A program made the translations under genes and the position numbers. A stretch of DNA of 49,423 bases from Streptomyces africanus (lineage in GTDB: Bacteria > Actinomycetota > Actinomycetes > Streptomycetales > Streptomycetaceae), in assembly GCF_002150735.1 (NCBI RefSeq), contig NZ_MUKA01000184.1:1-49423 (forward strand), in the 5' to 3' direction. Numbering within the stretch: position 1 is the first letter of the stretch; each line of letters starts with the position of its first letter. This document shows positions 43,173 to 49,423 of this stretch, in pieces. The notes below the pieces were generated by a model that had not been told where the DNA came from, did not search any database, and worked only from the letters and a program-made list of their open reading frames with translations.

Positions 43173-44734
43173 CGGTCTGCGCCCTCCGTATCGGCCGATC
43201 CCGGTTCCGTGGCCCCGACCCTCAGCAGGCGGTCCGTCTCCGCGAGGGCGGCGTCAACCGTCTCCGCGTGCGCGGCCCATTCCTTCTCCAGCTCGTCGAA
43301 ACGGGCTGCCTGCACGTTCAGTAACCCGCGGACAGCGTCCGGGTGCGCGGAGCCCGAAGAGTTCTTGCGGAGCAGGCCCCGCCGGACATCGAAGGACTCG
43401 GTGAGGAGGTGCTTCGGCCGGGCGAGATCGAAGCCGTTCTCCGAGGCGACGGCCTTCAGCAGGTCCGGATCGGCCTGGCGGGGCGCAAGGTCGCGTTCCA
43501 CCGCCGCCGTGATGAACTGCCCCGCGATGACCTGTGCCCTGCGCCACGGCACGCCCTCCTCGAGAGTGAGCAGGTTGGCCAGGGAGAAGCCCCCCAGGTA
43601 CTCCTGTTCGCACAGTGCGAGCGCGCGCTGTTCCCGGAAACGGAGATGCTCCAGAACCGTAGTGAAGAGGCTCAGGGTGGAGTGCAGCGTGTTGAATGAG
43701 GTCAGCACATGGGCGCCGGCCTCCTTCGAGACCTCGACGGTGTTCGAGTAGGGGGTGTTTCGCTGCCCGAGCACGGCATCCAGATGCAGCGAGACGAGAT
43801 GAGCGGTCTTGCCGCGGATGCGCTCAAGGATCGGATAGTTCTTCTTCTGTGGCATGGCCGAGGAGATGCCGGACAGTTCGTCGGGAAGCTCGATCAGGCC
43901 GTACTCGGAGCTGCCCCAGGTCATCAGATCGGTGCAGAAGCGTCCGAGCCACGTGGCGAGCAGCGAGAGTTCAGCGGTGACCTCCACGACCCAGTCACGC
44001 GATGCGACCGCTGACAGGGCGTGCGGGTTGGCTGCCTGGAAACCGAGAAGGCGCGCCATTCTTTCACGGTCCCAGGGGATTTCCTGGCCGGCCATTGCAC
44101 CGGCGCCCAGCGGGCATAGGTCGATACCCCGGTAGGTGTTGATGAACCGTTCCAGCGAGTGAAGTACCCGGTCCGCGACAGCTGCCAGGTAGAAGCCCGG
44201 CGTGATGATCTGGGCGGACTGCAGGTGTGTGTAGCCGGGCATCGGGGTGTGCAGATGCCGTGCAGCGAGCCGGTGCGCCGACCGGCCGAACGTGGCGAGC
44301 GCCGCGGCGGCCCGGAGCACCTGGCTTTTGCCGAAGAGGAGTTGAGCGCAGGCCTGCAGGTCGTTGCGGCTTCGATCGACGTGCCACCGGGGTACGGCGG
44401 GGGCGAGCCGGTGCTCGACATATCGTTCCACGGCGAAGGCGATGTCCGAGTAATTCGCCTCCGGATCGGCCTGGAGCCCGTCAGCCGTGATCTCGTTCAG
44501 CAGAGACCCGATGCGCCGGGCGTCTCCCTTCCCGATCAGGTCCATTCGGCTGTACTCGAGAAGCAGAACCTTCTCAATGGCCAGATACCAGGGAAGGAGA
44601 TTCTCTGCCTCGTACCGGAACTGGGGTTCCAGGATCTCTCTGTGGAGTAACTCGCTGGGGGCCGCGGATATTCGGCCGCTCAGACGGCAATGGGTCGCGC
44701 GGTGGTCGTGCATGGAACCCCCGTACAAGCGCAT
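43169..44734 (-). CDS. Argininosuccinate-lyase-family enzyme
   Basis: 521 aa from ATG at 44734 (MRLYGGSMHDH...), chosen because argininosuccinate lyases begin with a K/R-L-W/Y-GG segment followed by TGRLS; an ATG at 44713 has a better ribosome binding site and gives 515 aa. Fumarase/aspartase superfamily: WHVDRSRNDLQACAQLLFGK, MPGYTHLQSAQIITPGFYLA and the signature GISSAMPQKKNYPILERIRG with the catalytic Ser. It should eliminate fumarate from an N-substituted aspartate; here the likely substrate is the aspartate adduct made by the PLP synthase, giving 2,3-diaminobutyrate. No arginine genes are nearby. First gene of the operon; it holds two TTA codons (44648-44650, 43322-43324). Confidence 0.8.
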   Translation of the reverse strand: MRLYGGSMHDHRATHCRLSGRISAAPSELLHREILEPQFRYEAENLLPWYLAIEKVLLLEYSRMDLIGKGDARRIGSLLNEITADGLQADPEANYSDIAFAVERYVEHRLAPAVPRWHVDRSRNDLQACAQLLFGKSQVLRAAAALATFGRSAHRLAARHLHTPMPGYTHLQSAQIITPGFYLAAVADRVLHSLERFINTYRGIDLCPLGAGAMAGQEIPWDRERMARLLGFQAANPHALSAVASRDWVVEVTAELSLLATWLGRFCTDLMTWGSSEYGLIELPDELSGISSAMPQKKNYPILERIRGKTAHLVSLHLDAVLGQRNTPYSNTVEVSKEAGAHVLTSFNTLHSTLSLFTTVLEHLRFREQRALALCEQEYLGGFSLANLLTLEEGVPWRRAQVIAGQFITAAVERDLAPRQADPDLLKAVASENGFDLARPKHLLTESFDVRRGLLRKNSSGSAHPDAVRGLLNVQAARFDELEKEWAAHAETVDAALAETDRLLRVGATEPGSADTEGADR

Positions 44735-45002
44735 ACCAATACGACGACGCTCAAACCCGGACTGTCGCGACGGAGGGCCCCGCCTCCGGGTGGCTGCGTG
44801 GCCGATACAGCGTTGATCGCCACACGATCTCGGGTCAAGCGTGACGGGTTTCACGTGCCAGGGGGTTTGAGCGGCGGAATCTGTCGTTCCTGCAGCTCAG
44901 AGGTCAGTCACAGGCTGTCGGGGGTCCCCGACGGGTGTGCGTACTTGACGCAAAGCATTCGCAACAACAGTTTTCAGACAACAGCAATCACTATGCACTG
45001 GC
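44735..45002 (-). promoter_or_regulatory. Upstream region of the biosynthetic operon, with a weak Nur-like site
   Basis: The only non-coding stretch ahead of the 11-gene operon, so its promoter should be here. It becomes AT-rich at 44940-45002. At 44948-44964 the sequence ACGCAA-AGCAT-TCGCAA has the spacing of the Nur box TTGCAA-N5-TTGCAA and 9 of 12 bases; the match is weak. I could not pick a convincing -35/-10 pair. Confidence 0.35.
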
Positions 45003-45345
45003 TCATCATCTGAACGCCGTCGCAACCCGTCCGCCACCGAGCCGGACCGCACCGGCGAGAGTGCGAACGAGGCGTCGTCGCAGGACCTGGACCTGCGCAA
45101 CGGGAGGTGCGGCAGCCTGGGCGCTGAACCCGTGCTGACCAGTGAGGACGCCGAGCGTCGGGGCATTGGCTTCGTTCACTTCAAGCAGCAGCGTTTGTAT
45201 GTCGGCTTAAGCAGCACTTAGCGATCTTGAGCCTTGCGGATTTTCACGAGAAGTGACGTCAGTCATGGGGGACGGCCCGCCGCCCGGACGGCGGCCGGCC
45301 GTGTCATTCCGCGCAGGGTCGTTGCCGATTCGCGCATGCCGTGGG
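45003..45345. other. Region without supported gene
   Basis: A plus frame ending EDAERRGIGFVHFKQQRLYV, GLSST and TAG near 45221 looks protein-like but I do not recognise it. Possibly decayed mobile or accessory DNA. Confidence 0.3.
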
Positions 45346-45349
45346 CGAC

Positions 45350-45512
45350 AGGTTGCGAATTTCCCGCGGTGGTGCCCCGTAGGTGGCCCGGAAGAGGCGG
45401 CTGCAGTGGGTCGGGGTGGTGAAGCCCCAGCGTTCGGCGATGTTCTGGAGCGGGCGGTTCTTCAGACGGGGGTTGGCCAGGTCGAGGCGGCAGTGTTCCA
45501 GACGGCGGTGGC
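45350..45512 (-). pseudogene. AraC-family regulator, C-terminal HTH fragment
   Basis: The minus strand reads AAWIRHRRLEHCRLDLANPR, LKNRPLQNIAERWGFTTPTH and CSRLFRATYGAPPREIR. This is the second half of an AraC-type DNA-binding domain: I-A-x-x-W-G-F-x-x-x-x-H-F-S-R-x-F-(R/K)-x-x-(Y/F)-G, then the PRE(F/Y)R end. The ligand-binding domain and first HTH are missing. It lies upstream of the operon, so it may be the relic of a regulator from this neighbourhood. Confidence 0.6.
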
Positions 45513-45646
45513 GTATCCAGGCTGCCGCCCGGGAGCGGGGAGCACCGTCACCCTGACGAGCGGTAAGTCAGATCGGCACGGCCGCCCAGGCCGCCAGCTG
45601 TAGACGTTCTTCCGCAAAGAGCACGTCCGCGAGCGATCACCCGTAG

Positions 45647-45787
45647 TCAGTCGAGGATGCGGAGCTCGATGTCGGGCTGGCAGTGGGGGCAGGCGGGCAG
45701 GCCCGAGGCAAGGAGGCGGCGGGGTTCGTCGCGGTTGACGGGGCGGCGGCGGTTGCCTGCGGCGTAGCAGTCGCCGGCGTGGACCTA
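45647..45787 (-). pseudogene. DUF6233-like C-terminal fragment
   Basis: Reads VHAGDCYAAGNRRRPVNRDE, PRRLLASGLPACPHCQPDIE and LRILD before TGA at 45647-45649. The VHxGDC, then R-x-L-A-x-G-x-PACPHC-x-PD ending is characteristic of the Streptomyces DUF6233 proteins. An in-frame TAG lies directly upstream of the valine, so only the tail survives. Confidence 0.55.
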
Positions 45788-46077
45788 GACGGGCGTCCGG
45801 TGCCGTGCCGACTGCGTCGGGCACACAGCAGTCGGCTGAGGTTCTTTGAGTAACCCAGCGACTCCCGAGCCGACATGGCCGGCCTGTGACCGTGATCGAA
45901 CTCTGAAGCGGGACGACAGTAATCGGACAATCAGCCCCTCCACCACGGGTTGCCATTCCGTCAGGCGCATGTCAATCGCTCGCCAAGTGCAAGTCGGAAG
46001 GGCGTCACCTCATAGGAGTGAGCATCCTCGTGCGGCCTCCGTCGGCGCTCCCCTGGCAGACCAGGTGCGACTCACTC
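45788..46077. other. Region without supported gene
   Basis: No recognisable protein, hairpin or repeat. It ends at the target duplication of the IS5-family element. Confidence 0.35.
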
Positions 46078-46080
46078 TTA

Positions 46081-46971
46081 CAACGGCTAACACAATGAGC
46101 TGAGTTGTCGGTGGGTGATGAGGCAGCAGGCGAGTTTGAGAAACGCTTCGTGGATGTCGGCCCGCCGTTCCCACCGGATCCGCAGACGCCGGAAGCCGTG
46201 CAGCCACGCGAAGCTCCTTTCCACGACCCAGCGGTAGGTACCCAGACCAGTGCCGTGCAGGGTGCCGCGGCGGGCGATCGCGGGCACGATCCCGCGGGCG
46301 CGGACCTGGTCGCGGTAGATGTCGTGGTCGTAGCCTCGGTCGGCGAACAGCGAGTCCGGCTTGCGCCGGGGATGCCCGACCCGGCCGCGGACCGGCGGGA
46401 TCGCGTCGAGCAGGGGAAGCAGCTGAGTGACGTCGTTGCGGTTGCCGCCGGTCAGCAGGACCGCGAGTGGGGTGCCGTGGCCGTCGGTGATCAAGTGGTG
46501 TTTCGAGCCGGCCCGGCCCCGGTCGACCGGTGACGGTCCTGTGTGGCTCCCCCTTTTAGCGCCCTGACGTGGGAGGAATCGACCACGCAGCGGGACCAGT
46601 CCAGGCGCGAGGCCGCGTTCAGCTCGGCCAGCAGGACCTCGTGCAGCCGTTGCCATACCCCGGCCTCGTTCCAGTCCCGCAGCCGCCGCCAGCACGTCAT
46701 GCCCGAGCCGAAGCCGAGGTCTTGCGGCAGATACTCCCACTGGATGCCGGTGTGCAGCACGTACAGGATCCCGCACAGCACCTCGCGGTCCGGCAGCGGC
46801 TTGCGGCCCGGATACCGGAACCTGCGCTCGCGCTGTGGCAGCAGCGGTTCAAGACGGTCCCACAGCTCATCCGACACGATCCACGGCGACATCCCCACAC
46901 CTGACCGAACGCTCAACTGCCACCACGGTCACGGCAGTCAGGGCACATCCACCTCATTGTGTTAGCTGTTG
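46081..46971 (-). mobile_element. Complete IS5-family insertion sequence (IS427-like), 891 bp
   Basis: Terminal inverted repeats CAACGGCTAACACAATGAG (46081-46099) and CTCATTGTGTTAGCTGTTG (46953-46971), 18 of 19 matching. A TTA duplication flanks both ends (46078-46080 and 46972-46974). One transposase gene split into two frames fills the element. This size, target and organisation fit the IS427 group of IS5. The intact ends and duplication suggest a recent insertion. Confidence 0.85.
46087..46892 (-). CDS. IS5-family transposase made by -1 frameshifting
   Basis: Frame A starts at ATG 46892 (MSPWIVSDELWDRLEPLLPQ) and carries the N-terminal helix-turn-helix part and the first catalytic Asp region (DWSRCVVDSSHVRALKGG). 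Frame B (to 46087) gives GSKHHLITDGHGTPLAVLLT, SLFADRGYDHDIYRDQVRAR and VVERSFAWLHGFRRLRIRWE with the remaining DDE residues. The two overlap at AAAAGGGGG on the coding strand (46549-46557 on the plus strand), a typical -1 slippery site. So the frame break is probably programmed and the enzyme functional. The stop lies within the left terminal repeat. Confidence 0.8.
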
Positions 46972-47156
46972 TTAGGCAAACGGGGAAGCGGTGCATGCCG
47001 ACTGAGGGGGAGGCGCGGTTCGGGTCATTCGATGGACCGCCCCGGGGTGGCGCGTAGTCACTGCCATGCAGAGATGACCTTTGACTCACTGCATTCTGTG
47101 AGGTTTCTGTGGGGCGAGTGTGCATTCACGCTCACACTTCAGTGAAGGGAAACCTG

Positions 47157-48302
47157 GTGCAGAAGTATCGAAAGAGACGCTGGTTAGGGGTGGCTGCCGC
47201 AGCTTCGGCCTTGGCTGCGCTCACGGCTCCCGCTTTCGCCGGCACGGGCGATAAGAGCCCCATCGGCGAAACAGTCGCAGATTCCCACGCTGTGCGTCTG
47301 GTTCCGGAGGTAACTCCAGGTTCTGACCGGCCCGCGAGCAAGACCGGCACCAGCCGCCTCACCGATCCGGTGGAGAGCTGCACAGCGCCGGACGAGAACG
47401 GCCGCGGAGCGTGCATCGAGTACAACCCCATCAGCGACTTACCGGCTCTGCCGGGCAGCGAGACCAACCAGCTCCTGGCGGGGGTAGCGCCCCCGCAGTG
47501 GTGCGAGAACGCCCAGAACCGGCTGCTGGCCACCCGCACTCAAGCCTGCCGGATCGACGGGGTCATCTACCGGACGTTTATGGAACGGAACGGCACCAGG
47601 ACCCAGACCGGTGGGGTCGACATCATCATCATCATCAACTACAGCTACGGCAACACCAGCGAATCTCGCATCGCCCACCAGGTCGACGTCACTGCCCCCA
47701 AGGGGTGGGGCGACGTACTCAAGGGCTCCTACACCGGCAACGCAAGAGACGGCTACGCCTGCAAGAAAGAGAGTGTGGATGAGGGAGAGATCCCGGTGCA
47801 TTCCGCGGACTGGTCGAACGGCCTCATCGCGCCCATGCTGCAAGGCGGAGCCCTCGTCCGCACCGGCATCCGCACCGGATCCGTCCGTGTCTGCGTCCAG
47901 GCGCAACAAGAACCAGCGACAGAGCTCGATACTTCACGGCCCTGGGAAGAGGTCGTGGAAGCCAGCGTGGTAGCCCCCCGCGACCACCTCCAACTCGAGT
48001 CACTCGACTTCGGCCCGCCCGACCCGAACAGGCCACTCACAGGACGAGGCAGCACCCACTACCGCGTCCGCGTCCACGCCCGAGGCAGAGAAACAGCATG
48101 GGACAAGACATCTGAAACGCCCACCGAGGAATACCTGCTCCTCGTGTGGCCCTCTGACCCCGCGCCCACTCAAACCCTGCGTACCAGCAACCGGCTCGAA
48201 CAACAGCAACAATCCGAGACGGACAATCCCCACCCACCGAACACGACCCCGCCGGAACCGCCTGCGTCAGAACCCCGGGCCCGGCCCGACGGTGGGGTCT
48301 GA
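47157..48302 (+). CDS. Secreted protein of unknown function
   Basis: 381 aa. GTG at 47157 behind GAAGGGAAACC gives a signal peptide: VQKYRKRRWLGVAAAASALA, then ALTAPAFA. The mature part has several cysteines (ESCTAPDENGRGACIEYN, PQWCENAQNRLLATRTQACR, GYACKKES, VRVCVQ) and beta-rich segments: IDGVIYRTFMERNGTRTQTG, NYSYGNTSESRIAHQVDVTA. A run of five Ile is coded by ATC repeats (GVDIIIIINYSY). The Pro/Gln-rich tail has no anchor. The middle recalls the region preceding the nuclease domain in some Streptomyces NucA/NucB-type exoproteins, but no such domain follows. Function unknown. Confidence 0.65.
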   Translation: MQKYRKRRWLGVAAAASALAALTAPAFAGTGDKSPIGETVADSHAVRLVPEVTPGSDRPASKTGTSRLTDPVESCTAPDENGRGACIEYNPISDLPALPGSETNQLLAGVAPPQWCENAQNRLLATRTQACRIDGVIYRTFMERNGTRTQTGGVDIIIIINYSYGNTSESRIAHQVDVTAPKGWGDVLKGSYTGNARDGYACKKESVDEGEIPVHSADWSNGLIAPMLQGGALVRTGIRTGSVRVCVQAQQEPATELDTSRPWEEVVEASVVAPRDHLQLESLDFGPPDPNRPLTGRGSTHYRVRVHARGRETAWDKTSETPTEEYLLLVWPSDPAPTQTLRTSNRLEQQQQSETDNPHPPNTTPPEPPASEPRARPDGGV

Positions 48303-48563
48303 GGCACGACCTCACCGTAAACAGCCGGCCCCGTCCTCCAGATGGTCGCCGCCGGTCTCCAGCGCGGCCGAGTTGGGATGGTTCAGATCAGCCTCGATAC
48401 GGCACGCGAGGCCCCGCTGGTGGCCGAAGCCGCCGTCGGCACCGCCGCCTCCGGTCATGGGGTGCACTGCGGCGCGACGCTGTGACGATCTCCGAAACTT
48501 CCACCGCGGCTCGGTTGATCCACCAGACTTGCTCGTGTTTCCAACGGAGAAGGGACGGCAAGC
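48303..48563. other. Intergenic region
   Basis: No gene supported on either strand. ACGGAGAAGGGACGGCAAGC just before 48564 contains the next gene's ribosome binding site. Confidence 0.4.
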
Positions 48564-49127
48564 ATGGCGAACAGCGCACTTCTGGTGCTGGACGTGCAAC
48601 GGGACGTCGTGGCCATCGCCGACGACGGTTCCGGATATCTGCCGCGCTTGCGCGGGGCGATCGACGGTGCGAGGGCTGCCGGCATCCCCGTGATCTACGT
48701 GGTGATGGGGTTACGGCCGGGCGATCCGGAAGTCAGCCCTCGCAACAAGGTGATGACAAACGTCCTGCGGGCCGGCCTGTTCGCCGAGGGGGCCCCTGGC
48801 ACCGAGATTCATCATGATGTTGCGCCCCAGCAGGGCGACGTGGTGGTTACCAAGAGGCGTGGGAGCGCGTTCTCGGGCAGCGACCTCGACTTGGTACTCA
48901 GGGCTCGCGATATCGACAGCCTTGTTCTCACTGGCATCGCTACCAGCGCTGTAGTGCTGTCCACCCTGTGGCACGCCATCGACCTGGACTTCGACCTCAC
49001 CGTCCTGGCGGATGCCTGCCTCGACACCGACCCCGAGGTGCACCGGGTCCTCATCGAAAAGCTGTTCCCGCAGTGGGCAGATGTCGTCGCCGTCGAGGAC
49101 TGGCTCAAAGCCATCGCACCGCAATAG
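48564..49127 (+). CDS. Isochorismatase-family hydrolase
   Basis: 187 aa, ATG at 48564 behind GAGAAGGGA. Alpha/beta fold of the isochorismatase-like family: catalytic Asp in ALLVLDVQRDVV (residue 9), Lys in VVTKRRGSAFSGSDLD, and the late loop LVLTGIATSAVVLSTLWHAI with the family's cis-peptide region. The nucleophilic Cys of nicotinamidases (usually ATxxCV) is Val here, as in many IATSGVVLST-type actinobacterial members, so it may act without a thiol, like PhzD-type isochorismatases, or on another substrate. Soluble; alone in its transcription unit as far as seen. Confidence 0.8.
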   Translation: MANSALLVLDVQRDVVAIADDGSGYLPRLRGAIDGARAAGIPVIYVVMGLRPGDPEVSPRNKVMTNVLRAGLFAEGAPGTEIHHDVAPQQGDVVVTKRRGSAFSGSDLDLVLRARDIDSLVLTGIATSAVVLSTLWHAIDLDFDLTVLADACLDTDPEVHRVLIEKLFPQWADVVAVEDWLKAIAPQ

Positions 49128-49192
49128 CGGGAGGCAGTCCGGACCCTCGCGTGCGGGGCAAGACGGCATCGCCTTCCACCGGCCGGGTGAGG

Positions 49193-49306
49193 TCAGCCGG
49201 CGGCGTTCTGTGCTGTTGCCCGGGCCTGGGTGAGCGCCAGGCGGTAGGAGTCGGTGCCGGTCGGGATCAGGTTGCCGCCGAAGGTGAGCCGGTCGACGAT
49301 GGCCGC
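49193..49306 (-). pseudogene. IstB-like (IS21 family) ATPase C-terminal remnant
   Basis: The minus frame reads AIVDRLTFGGNLIPTGTDSY, RLALTQARATAQNAAG and TGA at 49193-49195. The A-I-x-D-R-L-x-x-x-(A/G)-x-x-(I/L)-x-x-x-G-x-SYRL block is the C-terminus of IstB helper ATPases. Everything upstream is replaced by another insertion element, whose end begins within ~12 bp. Confidence 0.6.
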
Positions 49307-49317
49307 GCTAACTGGCC

Positions 49318-49423
49318 CTAACAAAGCCTCTGGACGTGGCGGTGGGTGATCAGGCAGACGGCGATTCCGAGGAAGGCTTCGTGGATGTCGTCGCGTCGTT
49401 CCCAGCGGATGCGCAGGCGGCGG
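49318..49423 (-). CDS. IS5-family transposase, cut by the window end
   Basis: The minus frame reads RRLRIRWERRDDIHEAFLGI, AVCLITHRHVQRLC and TAG at 49318-49320. It is the same C-terminus as the element at 46081 (RRLRIRWERRADIHEAFLKL, ACCLITHRQLSSLC), with enough differences to be another element. Its terminal-repeat sequence appears to begin GGCCCTAACAAAGCC at 49315. The rest lies outside the window. Confidence 0.75.
   Translation of the reverse strand, partial: RRLRIRWERRDDIHEAFLGIAVCLITHRHVQRLC

Noticed and set aside
43169..44734. A true arginine-pathway argininosuccinate lyase
   Set aside because: No other arginine gene is near, and the gene is coupled to a threonine kinase and a PLP synthase in a peptide operon. 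A specialised role is more likely, though enzymology is needed to be sure.
24448..44734. An MbtH-like helper or a phosphopantetheinyl transferase in the operon
   Set aside because: I looked for the short NxExQxSxWP protein and for PPTase motifs and found neither in the window; they may be elsewhere in the genome.
1..49423. tRNA, rRNA or riboswitch genes
   Set aside because: I saw no cloverleaf with a conserved TTC-arm, no rRNA sequence and no known riboswitch core. Short structured RNAs could be missed without a covariance search.

Overview
The window looks like a high-GC actinomycete, almost certainly a Streptomyces. Coding regions are strongly GC-biased with GC-rich third positions, GTG starts and start/stop overlaps are common, and several accessory families are typical of that genus (DUF6247-like, DUF6233-like, I36-type inhibitor, Nur-boxed nik genes). 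The two flanks are full of gene debris and insertion-sequence remnants, as expected in the variable arm of a linear Streptomyces chromosome. Nothing here proves the position on the chromosome.

Layout. (a) 1-13.4 kb: an accessory zone. It holds broken copies of an HNH endonuclease-like gene, a PD-(D/E)XK-like gene and a TPR/XRE-type regulator. It also holds three copies of one RelE-like sequence (one intact behind a DUF6247-like partner), an orphan degenerate type I-E CRISPR array without cas genes, a GNAT gene whose end runs into an IS5-family remnant, a divergent TetR/serine-hydrolase pair with three operator-like repeats, a frameshifted lamin-tail protein and some small secreted or membrane proteins. 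(b) 13.5-18.6 kb, minus strand: a five-gene nikABCDE-type importer with a Nur-box-like site (TTGCAT-N5-TTGCAA) upstream of nikA. (c) 18.6-44.7 kb, minus strand: one tightly packed 11-gene biosynthetic operon. (d) 44.7-49.4 kb: the putative operon promoter, AraC- and DUF6233-type fragments, one intact 891-bp IS5-family element with TTA target duplication, a secreted protein, an isochorismatase-like hydrolase, an IstB remnant and a second IS5-family transposase cut by the window end.

The biosynthetic operon is the main content. In transcription order: argininosuccinate-lyase-like enzyme, PduX-like threonine kinase, PLP synthase/ATP-grasp fusion, threonine-aldolase-like enzyme, FAAL-ACP-C loading protein (with an apparent G-tract frameshift), NRPS A-T-C-A-T-C, NRPS A-T-C-TE, MFS exporter, penicillin-acylase-type Ntn hydrolase, a second aldolase-like enzyme and a threonine-synthase-like enzyme. 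The first three genes fit a route threonine to O-phosphothreonine to an aspartate adduct to 2,3-diaminobutyrate. The FAAL protein would load a fatty acid onto the first residue. The assembly line has three A domains: two with Thr-type pockets (DFWNVGMVH and DVWSVGMVH as I read them) and one acidic pocket (DIWEVSMDD). It ends in a C-TE pair with no T domain between. An exporter plus an acylase suggests an N-acylated precursor that is later deacylated. I cannot match the whole gene set to a known product. Three TTA codons in the promoter-proximal genes suggest bldA dependence, and a weaker Nur-like site upstream raises the speculative possibility of a nickel link.
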